Assembly: GCF_001559595.1 (NCBI RefSeq)
Contig: NZ_LNTY01000006.1
Coordinates: 434,001 to 498,000, forward strand
Direction: 5' to 3'
Origin: Enterovibrio coralii
Lineage (GTDB): Bacteria; Pseudomonadota; Gammaproteobacteria; Enterobacterales; Vibrionaceae
DNA length: 64,000 nt
Part shown: piece after piece, positions 17,745 to 26,677 of the stretch
Position numbering within the stretch: the first letter of the stretch is position 1
How the letters are laid out: each line of letters starts with the position of its first letter
Made by a program: the position numbers and the translations under genes
The notes under the pieces: generated by a model
What the model saw: only the letters and a program-made list of their open reading frames with translations
Database searches by the model: none
Told to the model about the DNA's origin: nothing

Positions 17745-18277
17745 TCGACAAGGCAGAACGTCTACAAAACCGTCTGGGCCCTGAAATTCAGGAATTCCGT
17801 GACTCACGCAACACGCTGCAACTTGGCACCGTAGACAAGGAAGGGAAACCACACACCAGCTACGCGCCATTCGCGTTCTCTGAAATGGGTTACTACATCC
17901 TGGTTTCTGACCTGGCTACTCACGGCCAGAACCTGAAGAACAGCAAAGCGGTTTCAATCATGATGATTGAAGACGAAAGCGAAGCACGTTCAATCTTCGC
18001 ACGTCGTCGTCTGTCATTTGACACCAACGCAGAGCACATCGAGCGCGATTCTGAGCAATGGGTTGCGGCTGTTGACGTGATGCGCGAGCGTCTGGGTGAA
18101 ATGATCGACAACCTAAGCCAACTGGGCGACTTCAACCTTTACCGCCTGAACCCAGTAGAAGGTCGCTACGTAAAAGGCTTCGGCCAAGCGTTCAACGTAT
18201 CTGGCGAAGATATGCTGTCTGTTATGCACTTGGACGAAGGCCACGTGAAGCAGATGAAAGAAGAGAACGCGTCTTAA
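17741..18277 (+). CDS. hutZ: Heme-degrading enzyme HutZ
   Basis: A 178-residue protein with the split-barrel flavin-reductase-like fold of HutZ/HugZ heme oxygenases. RNTLQLGTVDKEGKPHTSYAPFAF is the typical opening, RRRLSFDTNAEHIERDSEQW lies in the middle, and the C-terminal HLDEGHVKQM contains the histidine region implicated in heme binding. It degrades imported heme to free the iron. Last gene of hutWXZ, followed by a hairpin. Confidence 0.92.
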   Translation: MIDKAERLQNRLGPEIQEFRDSRNTLQLGTVDKEGKPHTSYAPFAFSEMGYYILVSDLATHGQNLKNSKAVSIMMIEDESEARSIFARRRLSFDTNAEHIERDSEQWVAAVDVMRERLGEMIDNLSQLGDFNLYRLNPVEGRYVKGFGQAFNVSGEDMLSVMHLDEGHVKQMKEENAS

Positions 18278-18292
18278 GCTCTCTCATTCTAT

Positions 18293-18316
18293 AAGGCTCT
18301 GCGGCCGCAGAGCCTT
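18293..18316. terminator. Perfect 24-bp palindrome after hutZ
   Basis: AAGGCTCTGCGG / CCGCAGAGCCTT with no loop bases between the halves and only a weak T tract. It may be a terminator or a partial one ahead of the receptor gene. Confidence 0.55.
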
Positions 18317-18398
18317 ACTCCTAACCATAAAAACACTAATTTTTCGTGCTGATACCAGTGCGAAAGGCTTTCTTTTGCCTTTTTTACGAGTAAAACAG

Positions 18399-20570
18399 AT
18401 GACAATTAAGAAAAACAAGCTGGCGCTATTGGTGGGACTTCTGTGCGCCGGAAGTGCCACTGCACAGGAAGTGTATACCTTTGATGAGGTTGTTGTTTCT
18501 GCAACCCGTACTGAACAAAACATCAATGACGTTGCGGTATCCGTAGACGTGGTTGATGACAAAGCAATGGAAGAGAACTTGGCCCAAGACCTGTCTCAAG
18601 CTGTTGCTTATGAGCCGGGCGTTTCTATGCCAGGTACTGGCCGTTTCGGCAATTCAGGCTTCAACATTCGTGGTCTGAGCGAAAACTATGTAAAAACCGT
18701 GGTTGATGGTGTTGAGCAGCCTTCATCGTACGACCCAGGCGCAGACGTTATGCGCAAATACAACAACACGGTTGAAACTGACACGCTGCACCGCGTTGAA
18801 ATCAACAAAGGTCCTTCATCGAGCCTTTACGGCAGTGATGCACTGGCAGGTGCCGTGATCATCCGTACTAAGAACCCAGAAGATCTGCTGGAAGCAGAGG
18901 GTGATGATACCTACGCAGCAGTGAAAACCGGTTACTACAGCGCAGACGAAAGCTACAAAGCAACGGCGACGCTGGCAAACCGCACTGGCGACTTAGAAAC
19001 GCTATTGATCTTCACTCATCGTGATGGACACGAAACAGCAACTCATGGCAGCGGTGCGGACATCGAAGGCCGTGACCGTGGCCAAGCAGATCCTTTCGAC
19101 ATCAACTCTGACAACTTGCTGGCAAAAGCGTTCTACCAAATCAACGAGAACCACCGCATTGGCGTAACGGGTGAGATCTTCAACCGCGATGCGGAAGGTC
19201 AAATCCTGTCGAACGAAGGTTACGAAATGATGCCGGGCTTCACCTACACACGTAACAGTGCGCAGGATGAAGACAGCCGTAAACGCATTTCTTTTGAACA
19301 CAGTTGGCAGGCAAACAACGCAGCGTTTGACCACCTGAAGTGGCAATTGACGGCACTGGAAAGCGAAACCAAACACAGCACGTTCGATGAAACGCCATCT
19401 AACGGTTACCGTAACCGTGCGCGTAACGGTGTAGACACCAGCAACCAATTCGATGCGCAGTTCGACAAAGCGTTTGAGTTGGAAAACAGCTACCACGAAA
19501 TCAGTTATGGCGTTAACTACATCACGAACGAATTTGAACTGGATTACCGTGATTACTATCTGGAAGGTTCAAAAGCGGGCACATCGGTTGATAAAACTGG
19601 TGAAGTGCCAAACGCTGAGTCTGTGAAGTGGGGTGTGTACATCCAAGACCAAGCGTTCTTTATGGATGAGCAACTGGTTGTGAACGCAGGTCTGCGTTAC
19701 GACAACTTTGAAGCAAAACCGAAGAATTCTACCGAGCACAAAAACTCGAAAAGTGACGCTGTCACTGCGAAGTTGGGCGCAGTTTACCACTGGACTGACT
19801 CTGTAAGCAGCTACGCGAACGTTAGCCAAGGCTTTAAGTCACCAACGCTTCAAGACTTGTACTACTTCTACGAGACAGATGCTGCGATGGGTGCGGTGTT
19901 CGAAGCAAACCCGAACCTGAAACCAGAAGAAAGCATTGGTTACGAAACGGGTATGCGTTTCAACTACGCGTTCGGCCGTATTGACGTGTCTGTGTTCTAC
20001 AACGACTACACCAACTTCATTGAGTCTCGCAAAACGGCTGAAGACAACGGTGAAGGCAAAGAAGTGTGGACGAAAGAGAACATCAGCGACGCAGAAATCT
20101 ACGGAGCTGAGCTGAAAACACAATTCGCACTGGATGTGCTGGTTGGCGCACCGAAAGGCATGTACACCGACATGAGCCTGGCTTACGCGAAAGGCGAAGA
20201 CAAGCAAAATGGCGAAGCGATTGACTCTGTAGCACCACTGACAGCGCAATTCGCGCTGGGTTACGCAGAACCACAAGGTACTTACGGTGGTAAGGTTGCG
20301 GTTAAAGCGGTAGCGGGTAAGTCTGATTCAGACTGGAGCAATGCAAACGGCGTCGATAACGTGAAAGCACCGGGTTACGCTGTAACAGATATTACGGCTT
20401 ACTACCGTCCTATGAGCGATCTAACTGTTCGTGCGGGTCTGTTCAACGCCTTCGATAAGAAGTACTGGGAATACTCAGACCTGTCTGGCAAAGAAGCAGA
20501 TGACCAAGGTCTTGATCGTCGCACTCAGCCAGGACGTAACTGGGGTATTGAAGCCGAGTACGTGTTCTAA
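18399..20570 (+). CDS. TonB-dependent heme/hemoglobin receptor
   Basis: A 723-residue outer-membrane receptor. After a signal peptide (cleavage near TAQ, residue 22) comes the TonB box DEVVVSATR at 29-37, then the plug (ALAGAVIIRTKNPEDLL). The barrel contains FKSPTLQDLYYF and NPNLKPEESIGYETG, the FRAP/NPNL-type heme-receptor motifs, and ends with aromatic EYVF. ATG 18399 is chosen over an upstream TTG because the signal peptide then starts normally. It fits the HutA/HutR/HupA group; which one I cannot say. It lies 120 bases after hutZ and before an ABC exporter gene. Confidence 0.9.
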   Translation: MTIKKNKLALLVGLLCAGSATAQEVYTFDEVVVSATRTEQNINDVAVSVDVVDDKAMEENLAQDLSQAVAYEPGVSMPGTGRFGNSGFNIRGLSENYVKTVVDGVEQPSSYDPGADVMRKYNNTVETDTLHRVEINKGPSSSLYGSDALAGAVIIRTKNPEDLLEAEGDDTYAAVKTGYYSADESYKATATLANRTGDLETLLIFTHRDGHETATHGSGADIEGRDRGQADPFDINSDNLLAKAFYQINENHRIGVTGEIFNRDAEGQILSNEGYEMMPGFTYTRNSAQDEDSRKRISFEHSWQANNAAFDHLKWQLTALESETKHSTFDETPSNGYRNRARNGVDTSNQFDAQFDKAFELENSYHEISYGVNYITNEFELDYRDYYLEGSKAGTSVDKTGEVPNAESVKWGVYIQDQAFFMDEQLVVNAGLRYDNFEAKPKNSTEHKNSKSDAVTAKLGAVYHWTDSVSSYANVSQGFKSPTLQDLYYFYETDAAMGAVFEANPNLKPEESIGYETGMRFNYAFGRIDVSVFYNDYTNFIESRKTAEDNGEGKEVWTKENISDAEIYGAELKTQFALDVLVGAPKGMYTDMSLAYAKGEDKQNGEAIDSVAPLTAQFALGYAEPQGTYGGKVAVKAVAGKSDSDWSNANGVDNVKAPGYAVTDITAYYRPMSDLTVRAGLFNAFDKKYWEYSDLSGKEADDQGLDRRTQPGRNWGIEAEYVF
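19753..19765. promoter_or_regulatory. matS site inside the heme receptor gene
   Basis: GTGACGCTGTCAC, exact consensus match. Confidence 0.82.
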
Positions 20571-20587
20571 GCGATTAACCGTCATCG

Positions 20588-20615
20588 AAACACCCCGGTT
20601 TTCCGGGGTGTTTTT
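20588..20615 (+). terminator. Terminator after the heme receptor
   Basis: Stem CACCCCGG / CCGGGGTG, loop TTTT, then TTTTT. Confidence 0.9.
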
Positions 20616-20716
20616 GGTTGTAACAAGCTCCAAAGTTTGAAGATATACCCAAGCAACAGGTCGAAGATGCAGGTTGCTTCGGTATACACTCAAATAAAAG
20701 CAATTGTTTATAAGAA

Positions 20717-22537
20717 ATGAAAAGAGACGAAGACACAGTGAGTAATGGTGCTTTGACAACGCTATCGACGAGATGGCTAATAGAACAGGCGAAAAAGCAA
20801 AAGAAACGCTTGATTGCCGCAAACCTTATCGCGATATGCGCCACGCTGATCAGTGTGCCAATCCCGCTTCTGATGCCATTGATGGTTGATGAAGTGCTTT
20901 TGAACAAGCCAGACAAAGGCATCGCATTCTTTAACCACTTCTTGCCAGAGTCTCTGCAACAGCCCGCGAGCTACATCGTGCTTGTACTGCTCATGGTTAT
21001 TGTTATGCGCATCGCAAGCCAAGCATTGAACATCTGGCAAAGCCGTCAGTTCACCTTGGTCTCGAAATCGATCACCTGTTACATCCGCCAACAACTTCTC
21101 GATAAGCTTGGCCGTGTCAACATGAAAGAGTTCGAAGAGCGCGGCAGTGGCGGTATAAGCTCGCATCTGGTCACAGATATCGAAACCATCGACTCGTTCT
21201 TGGGCAACAGCCTGAGCCGCTTTGTGGTTGGCGTGTTGACCGTATTCGGTACCGCGATCATTCTGCTTTGGCTGGACTGGGCGTTAGGTTTGTTTATCTT
21301 GCTGGTCAACCCAATCGTGATTTTCCTGTCACGTAAAATGGGCCAGCGCGTTAAACACCTTAAGCGTGCTGAAAACCAATCGTTCGAGCGATTCCAGCAA
21401 CGTCTGGTAGAAACGTTAGACGGTATCTACCAACTGCGTGCCGCGAACCGTGAACGTGCTTATTTGGATGTGCTGAAAAACGATGCGGAAGCGATTCGTC
21501 ACGATGCTGACAAATACGCGTGGCAATCAGAAGCAGCAGGGCGCGTATCCTTCCTCATGTTCTTGCTGGGCTTCGAACTGTTCCGTGCAGCAGCCATGCT
21601 GATGGTGCTGTTCAGCGACCTGACGATTGGCCAGATCTTTGCGGTATTTGCTTATCTGTGGTTTATGTTGAGCCCAATCCAAGAACTGTTGGGTATCCAA
21701 TACTCGTGGTTCAGTGCGTCTGCGGCCATGAAGCGTTTGAACGGCCTGTTGGCGTTGGACGAAGAACCAAGAAGTGCGTCAGAGAGCGACCCACTGGTCG
21801 AGCGTGACACCTTTGGTTTGGAATGCCGCAATATTGACTTCTCTTACGACAGCGAGAAAACTGTCCTTAACGGTCTGTCACTGTCTATTCCTGCGGGTAA
21901 ACGTGTCGCACTGGTTGGTGCATCAGGTGGTGGTAAATCAACCCTGATTCAGCTTCTACTTGGCCTTTACCGCAAGTCTGATGGCGACATCTTGATTGAT
22001 GGTCAGCCAGTAGAAGAAATCGGTTACGAAACGCTGCGTCAACACACTGCCGTGGTGCTGCAACAGCCTGTGATTTTCAACGACACACTGCGTGCCAACC
22101 TGACACTGAACCGTGACGATTTCACTGACGAACAACTGTGGAAGTCACTGGAAATTGCACAGCTAAGCGATGTGGTTGAGAAGCTGGAAAATGGCTTGGA
22201 ATCTCAGCTAGGTCGTCAAGGTTTGAAACTGTCGGGCGGTCAACGTCAGCGTCTGGCGATTGCGCGTATGATCCTGACCAATCCTAAGTTGGTGATTCTG
22301 GATGAAGCAACGTCAGCTCTGGATACCGCAACAGAAGCAGCATTGCATCAGGCGTTAAACAACTTCCTGCAAGGTCGCACCACGCTTATCGTTGCGCACC
22401 GTTTGTCTGCAGTTAAGCAAGCCGATTTGATTTACGTGCTGGAAGACGGAAAGGTTGCACAGTCGGGTAACCACTCTGACTTGGTGAAAGAAGAAGGGCT
22501 TTATCAAACCCTTTACGGCAACCTACAAGCCGGATAA
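20717..22537 (+). CDS. ABC transporter, fused membrane and ATPase domains
   Basis: A 606-residue half-transporter of the exporter type. The N-terminal 330 residues hold about six membrane helices (LIAICATLISVPIPLLMPL, YIVLVLLMVIVMRIA, GTAIILLWLDWALGLFILLV and others). The ATPase has Walker A GASGGGKST near 401-409, signature LSGGQRQR near 505, Walker B KLVILDEATSALD and VAHRLSAV. Most likely a homodimeric exporter. Its place after the heme receptor suggests a role linked to heme or porphyrin, but a terminator and its own leader separate them, so this is inference. Confidence 0.88.
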   Translation: MKRDEDTVSNGALTTLSTRWLIEQAKKQKKRLIAANLIAICATLISVPIPLLMPLMVDEVLLNKPDKGIAFFNHFLPESLQQPASYIVLVLLMVIVMRIASQALNIWQSRQFTLVSKSITCYIRQQLLDKLGRVNMKEFEERGSGGISSHLVTDIETIDSFLGNSLSRFVVGVLTVFGTAIILLWLDWALGLFILLVNPIVIFLSRKMGQRVKHLKRAENQSFERFQQRLVETLDGIYQLRAANRERAYLDVLKNDAEAIRHDADKYAWQSEAAGRVSFLMFLLGFELFRAAAMLMVLFSDLTIGQIFAVFAYLWFMLSPIQELLGIQYSWFSASAAMKRLNGLLALDEEPRSASESDPLVERDTFGLECRNIDFSYDSEKTVLNGLSLSIPAGKRVALVGASGGGKSTLIQLLLGLYRKSDGDILIDGQPVEEIGYETLRQHTAVVLQQPVIFNDTLRANLTLNRDDFTDEQLWKSLEIAQLSDVVEKLENGLESQLGRQGLKLSGGQRQRLAIARMILTNPKLVILDEATSALDTATEAALHQALNNFLQGRTTLIVAHRLSAVKQADLIYVLEDGKVAQSGNHSDLVKEEGLYQTLYGNLQAG

Positions 22538-22543
22538 AACCTG

Positions 22544-22568
22544 AGCCTCGCAATCGCGGGGCTTTTTT
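22544..22568 (+). terminator. Terminator after the ABC transporter
   Basis: Stem AGCCTCGC / GCGGGGCT with one G-T pair, then TTTTTT. Confidence 0.8.
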
Positions 22569-22663
22569 CGCCTCAAATTCTCAAGACTAATGAGCGTCGA
22601 AGCTGGCGAGTCAGGCGATCTCGTTCCACCCTTAAGAAACGATTCCCTTACTTTGAGCCGGTG

Positions 22664-22882
22664 ATGAAGGTAATTTTAAAATCGAAGCTTACGTGTCCTC
22701 ATTGCGGGCATACCAAGGTAGAGTTAATGCCCATAGACTCCAAAGCGCAGCATTTTGAGTGCGAGAATTGCAAAGAGGTCATGATGGTTCCAGAAGGGGT
22801 CTGCTGTGTTTTCTGCGCTTATGGCGATGTGCTTTGTCCTAGGTCCCAGCTCACCGGTAAATGCACAGACAAGCAGCACTAA
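22664..22882 (+). CDS. GDCCVxC-type small cysteine-rich protein
   Basis: A 72-residue protein with CPHCGHTKVELMP, then CENCKE, and the hallmark GVCCVFCAYGDVLCP. This matches the family called GDCCVxC domain-containing (seleno)protein, whose usual motif is GDCCVFCSYG; here Asp is replaced by Val and all positions are cysteine, not selenocysteine. The first part looks like a zinc ribbon; the second may be a redox or metal site. ATG 22664 is preferred over a GTG directly before it. Function in the family is not established. The 3' end overlaps the converging cupin gene by four bases. Confidence 0.75.
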   Translation: MKVILKSKLTCPHCGHTKVELMPIDSKAQHFECENCKEVMMVPEGVCCVFCAYGDVLCPRSQLTGKCTDKQH

Positions 22883-23214
22883 CAAGATTCATCACGATAA
22901 AACACGGCCAGCCAAACCGTATCTGTATTCGGCTTTGTCCAACTCACTTTATGTTTGGTGTGGGCAGAAATCTCGATGTGGTCGCCACGTACAAGCTTCA
23001 CCATCTGTCCATTGTCAAAGGTCAGCTCTGCTTCACCTTCTAGCACCATTACCCATTCATGTTCATCTTGGTCATACCAGCCTTCGTCTGGAGACGTCTG
23101 ACCGTGAGACACAATTCTCTCTATTCGTACGAACGGGCGTTTGACTATATCGTCAAAAACCTCGGAATTTTCGGCATTTGGAAGGGGATTAAAGAGGTTT
23201 GCTTGTTTGAACAT
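22879..23214 (-). CDS. Cupin-domain protein
   Basis: A 111-residue single-domain cupin. The barrel motifs are visible: DQDEHEWVMVLEGEAELTFDNG (motif one with metal-type His and Glu) and GDHIEISAHTKHKVSWT (motif two). Cupins of this size often bind a metal and act as isomerases, dioxygenases or sensors; no substrate can be given. ATG 23214 gives the family-like start MFKQANLFNPLPN; a longer form from 23241 is possible. Convergent with the GDCCVxC gene. Confidence 0.78.
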   Translation of the reverse strand: MFKQANLFNPLPNAENSEVFDDIVKRPFVRIERIVSHGQTSPDEGWYDQDEHEWVMVLEGEAELTFDNGQMVKLVRGDHIEISAHTKHKVSWTKPNTDTVWLAVFYRDESC

Positions 23215-23450
23215 GTTTTCTCTCATCCATTGATTTAACACGCTGACCTATAAGCAGAATACGAATGTAAATCCGAACTCTAGCAGGCTTAAATTATCAA
23301 ACATCTCATCGTGTTCATTTTGTAAAAACACTATTACTGCGATGCAAAACTACAAAATGGCGCATGTCTCAATAATGCACCACAAAATGAGACCAATATG
23401 AAATTACACTCACCGTTTTATAGGAGCACTTTTTTCCAAGGAGTAGAACG

Positions 23451-23666
23451 ATGAGCGTACACATGTGGTATTGTTCCAACTGCAAAAAAGAAACAGGGCA
23501 TGAAGTCCGCGAGCAGGCTCACCACGACCCAGCACTGCGAGCATTAACCATGCCGCCAGATAACGCAAAAGATCATACAGAATGTACATGTGTCGTCTGT
23601 GGTCATGTTGATTGGGTAGACCCCGTTGATATCTTCCACGTGTATGAGCATGACTTCGGTGACTAA
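23451..23666 (+). CDS. Small zinc-ribbon protein, unknown function
   Basis: A 71-residue protein with two CxxC pairs, YCSNCKKETG and CVVCGHVDW, spaced about 40 residues apart like a zinc ribbon, and a histidine-rich stretch AHHDP between. CAAGGAG stands an ideal distance before the ATG, which supports expression. I do not recognise a named family. Confidence 0.68.
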   Translation: MSVHMWYCSNCKKETGHEVREQAHHDPALRALTMPPDNAKDHTECTCVVCGHVDWVDPVDIFHVYEHDFGD

Positions 23667-23912
23667 TCGTATCGAATAGAGAGGGTGAAGAGTGGTAGCT
23701 TCACCTTTAATTTAACGATATAACGCACTATAACTTGCATTTTGGGTCAGTAATGAACCCACGCGAGCTTTGATTAATGAAATGGCGGTGTAATTGACAC
23801 TGACATTTTTCTTAGATGTATGATCGCTTTACAAAAATTCTGGCTTTCAGCTAGAGACAATCCCGTTTCCGTAATACTATGAAATCAAAACAACGAAAAG
23901 GAATACGATAAC

Positions 23913-24119
23913 ATGCCACTTATCGCTTGCCCGGTATGCGAAAAACAAGTTTCAAAACGCGCTCTGGCGTGCCCAGGGTGCGGAGAACCAGATCCATCAA
24001 GACATCACACAAGAAACACTTGGTTAGGCCGCTTATTCTGGCTGGCCGTCTGGGTAGGGTTAGGTGTGCTGGTATGGGTGAAGGTTGTACCTCTCGTCAT
24101 GGAAGTCTTCAAGCAATAG
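23913..24119 (+). CDS. Zinc-ribbon protein with one membrane helix
   Basis: A 68-residue protein: zinc ribbon CPVCEKQVSKRALACPGCGEP at residues 6-26, then a single hydrophobic helix (LFWLAVWVGLGVLVWVKVVPLV) near the C-terminus. AAAAGGA precedes the ATG. This layout is common in small bacterial membrane-tethered zinc-ribbon proteins of unknown role. A strong bidirectional terminator follows. Confidence 0.68.
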   Translation: MPLIACPVCEKQVSKRALACPGCGEPDPSRHHTRNTWLGRLFWLAVWVGLGVLVWVKVVPLVMEVFKQ

Positions 24120-24148
24120 CAAAGCAAACCGACTAAACGATTGAAAAG

Positions 24149-24179
24149 AAAAGCGGCCCTTCAAAGGGCCGCTTTTTTT
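24149..24179. terminator. Bidirectional terminator
   Basis: Stem AAGCGGCCCTT / AAGGGCCGCTT, three-base loop, T7, between converging genes. Confidence 0.9.
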
Positions 24180-24450
24180 ACTCTGCTACTTCTAAAGCAG
24201 GCTTGGCTTGGTTGTTGGTCGCCCAGTCGGACAAACTTAGGTGTGTAAGAAGATAACCCGGCGATTTCTCACCCAACGCCACTTTAAAAAATAAGCTAGC
24301 CGTTTCAGCATCCCCGCCGAAACACCGCTGTATTGCACTAATCACATCGCTCTGAGTTTCACCCTCACTGACAAGTAGGCGAACCCATTCGTACTCCAGC
24401 GAACTTCTGTTGACGAGCGTTTTCCTTCCTAGGGTAAATGTCGTCACCAA
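24178..24450 (-). CDS. Unrecognised small protein
   Basis: A 90-residue soluble protein (EYEWVRLLVSEGETQSDVISAIQRCF in the middle, C-terminus PALEVAE) with predicted helices and no membrane segment. The terminator directly at its stop and normal amino-acid make-up support it as a gene. No family recognised. Confidence 0.5.
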   Translation of the reverse strand: MVTTFTLGRKTLVNRSSLEYEWVRLLVSEGETQSDVISAIQRCFGGDAETASLFFKVALGEKSPGYLLTHLSLSDWATNNQAKPALEVAE

Positions 24451-24748
24451 TCCTCCGAATTGCGTTACAATTACGTTGCATTCACATGTATCCGGATATT
24501 TAATCCCATAATTTCGGCACGCGTAGCGAGAAAGATCTCAAATATGAGTCTTTATGACATGCTCATTAGTGCGGATATGACGTAATACGTTGATATATAT
24601 CACGTATAAGCCTTGAGGTTTTTCGTTAAAATTGGACTTTGAGCCCAAAAAAACGCAGCCCGTGACGCAAAAATGCTCAAAAAAGCTGACCTCATCGTAC
24701 TAAAAAGTGATAGGTTTTTGGCGTCGCAATACATGGTGGTCATGAGAA

Positions 24749-25243
24749 ATGAAATGGATTTTGTCTGATTGGATCCGAAAGAAGAAATACGAAAAGTTCT
24801 TCAATCGTGTTGAAGCCGATTTCTTCCACAATGAAAAGTATCGACCGTATTTGGAGCCTCGCATTCTGTCCACACTTAAGGACAGTGCCGTTCAAAAGCC
24901 CAAAAGAGCCACGCGTATCGTCCTCGGCTGCATTCGCCAGTCACTCCTCGACAAATACCTCATCGAAAATCGCTACATTCGTTTCCTCGAAGACAACAGC
25001 AAAGAGCTTTGTAACCAATGCGTCGCTGGCAGCGATGTGGTTTACGACCACGAAGGGTTAATCGAGAACTTCATCCACAACAAACATCACGAATGTTCTG
25101 ATTACATCCTGTCTCACGTACCTAAGTACTACAAAAAGGTCGCGAAAGAGCTCGATGTTGATTTGACCTATCCGCGGGATAAGTACGGAGAAACGGAAAT
25201 GCACGACGATATGGTGATGATCCTTTGCCACAAACGCACCTAA
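24749..25243 (+). CDS. Unrecognised basic soluble protein
   Basis: A 164-residue protein rich in lysine, tyrosine and histidine (KKKYEKFFNRVEADFFHNEKYRPYL near the start; NKHHECSDYILSHVPKYYKKV later). It carries CNQC in the centre and other Cys/His residues but no clear zinc-finger spacing. No membrane segment. The ribosome binding site before ATG 24749 is only moderate (GAGAAATG). The 300 bases upstream are AT-rich and hold no other feature I can support. Function unknown. Confidence 0.55.
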   Translation: MKWILSDWIRKKKYEKFFNRVEADFFHNEKYRPYLEPRILSTLKDSAVQKPKRATRIVLGCIRQSLLDKYLIENRYIRFLEDNSKELCNQCVAGSDVVYDHEGLIENFIHNKHHECSDYILSHVPKYYKKVAKELDVDLTYPRDKYGETEMHDDMVMILCHKRT

Positions 25244-25359
25244 TCGCACGGTAAAGAACCAAACAACACCGCAGACTCATTTCCCAGACGAAAAATACGT
25301 ACCTCACCAACTACAACTTATGCGTAGGCAAGCGCAGTCAGTAGGAGAGTGAGCGTACT

Positions 25360-26277
25360 ATGAAGGACATTCCTTTAATCGTCACAGAGCAAAAAGCCCT
25401 TAAAGTCAGTATTCTCGCGAATTTGGTGATGGCGTTTTCCGGATGGATTACCTATTACCTGTCAGGTTCAGAGGCCTTGCTGCTTGATGGAAACCTCTCT
25501 TTTATCCTTTTCCTTTCTTCTATCGTTGCGCTCCGTTTAACGCGCGTTAAAGCCCAAGTCTCTGACGACTTTCCGTTCGGGAAGTTTGCGGGCGAGTCCA
25601 TGTACACCTTGTTTAAAGGCATCATGATCCTCGGTGTTTTGCTGTCATCCATCACGACCAACGTCGGGAAAATCATCGGCTATGCCGAGGGCGAGCCAAC
25701 GCCGCAGCTTATTATTGGCCCCATCATGATTTACACCTTGGCCATGGTCGTTATCTGTCTCGGACTTGCCGTGTATTACCGCAACGAGAACAGAAAAGTG
25801 CAGTACAACAGCATGTTGCTAGAAGCAGAGACCAAATCGTCATTGGTTGATGGTGTGCTGTCTGCGGCTATTGGTGTGGCGTTAATCGCTATCGAGTTTG
25901 TTGATATCAATGGCCCCGCAGGCTTCCTGCATTACATTGGCGACGCCATTGTGGTGGTGATTTTAGGTGTCGTGATGTTGCCGCAACCCACAGATCTCAT
26001 CCGTTGTGCATTCCATGAATTGATGGGCGGTAGTTTGAAAGACGAAGACGAGCAAAAGGAAATCGATACCACGATCCGAGGACTACTCAGTGACAGAGAC
26101 ATACAGTGCGAAGAACTGTTGGCGATGAAAGTAGGGAGCAGTTATCTCATCATCGTCTGCTTTACCGCAGAAGTGTTTAAGTACAAGAGCGATGATTTGG
26201 TGGAAGTTAGAAAAGAAATCCTTTCAAGCCTTTGTAAAACAAGAAGCTTTGTTGATTTGGAGCTCGTTCTGGATTAA
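25360..26277 (+). CDS. Cation diffusion facilitator (CDF) family transporter
   Basis: A 305-residue inner-membrane protein with about six helices in the first 215 residues, then a cytoplasmic domain. SGSEALLLDGNLSFILFLSSIVALRL is the CDF helix II region and AETKSSLVDGVLSAAIGVALI the helix V region; the metal site is less histidine-rich than ZitB/FieF. PFGKFAGESMYTLFKG matches the conserved loop after helix II. These proteins export Zn, Fe, Mn or similar ions by proton antiport; the metal is not certain here. GGAGAG precedes the ATG. Confidence 0.82.
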   Translation: MKDIPLIVTEQKALKVSILANLVMAFSGWITYYLSGSEALLLDGNLSFILFLSSIVALRLTRVKAQVSDDFPFGKFAGESMYTLFKGIMILGVLLSSITTNVGKIIGYAEGEPTPQLIIGPIMIYTLAMVVICLGLAVYYRNENRKVQYNSMLLEAETKSSLVDGVLSAAIGVALIAIEFVDINGPAGFLHYIGDAIVVVILGVVMLPQPTDLIRCAFHELMGGSLKDEDEQKEIDTTIRGLLSDRDIQCEELLAMKVGSSYLIIVCFTAEVFKYKSDDLVEVRKEILSSLCKTRSFVDLELVLD

Positions 26278-26325
26278 GGATTGCCAAGAGATCTTGATCG
26301 TTTGTGAGAATCGCGCATAATAATA

Positions 26326-26341
26326 CTGTATATATAAACAG
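26326..26341. promoter_or_regulatory. LexA box
   Basis: CTGTATATATAAACAG is an exact CTGT-N8-ACAG SOS box with the AT-rich centre of the E. coli consensus; the palindrome extends to AATAATACTGT / ACAGTATTATT. TTGATC and TAATAA stand 18 bases apart just upstream as likely -35 and -10, so LexA would cover the start of transcription. Confidence 0.85.
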
Positions 26342-26352
26342 TATTATTGAAA

Positions 26353-26664
26353 ATGCCAGCAATTCGATACCGACACAACTACAAAGCTATCGTGCTTCGC
26401 AACGAAGAGCCTCAGAAAACGGGCTATCCGATCCCTGCTTATCTAAAAGATGGCAGCTTGCTTTACTATCCGTTTGGCGGTTTTGTAAACCGAGAAGTGC
26501 TGACGTACGAACAATACGTCAAGCTGGTATTCATCGACGGTTATTGCCATTCAGACGATGAAAGCAAATGGGAAGATATCACCAGTAAAAAGATACTGGG
26601 CGTGTTTATGAAAGGCGAGTATTTTGTTGTGTTGAACAACGGAAAACCGGTGTTAACTCAATAG
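26353..26664 (+). CDS. Small SOS-regulated protein, unknown function
   Basis: A 103-residue soluble protein (MPAIRYRHNYKAIVLRNEEP, then AYLKDGSLLYYPFGGFVNREVLTYEQYVKLVFIDGY). No family recognised and no membrane segment. Its ATG lies 11 bases after a consensus LexA box, so induction by DNA damage is a strong inference. The ribosome binding site is poor. A second plus-strand frame overlaps but lacks the protein-like composition. It could be a cell-cycle or DNA-repair helper, an antitoxin-like protein, or a domesticated phage gene; nothing in the sequence decides. Confidence 0.65.
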   Translation: MPAIRYRHNYKAIVLRNEEPQKTGYPIPAYLKDGSLLYYPFGGFVNREVLTYEQYVKLVFIDGYCHSDDESKWEDITSKKILGVFMKGEYFVVLNNGKPVLTQ

Positions 26665-26677
26665 CTTTTATCAAACA

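Noticed and set aside
23451-23666. Reading the small CxxC protein as a rubredoxin
   Set aside because: The two CxxC pairs lack the rubredoxin CxxCG spacing and aromatic core.
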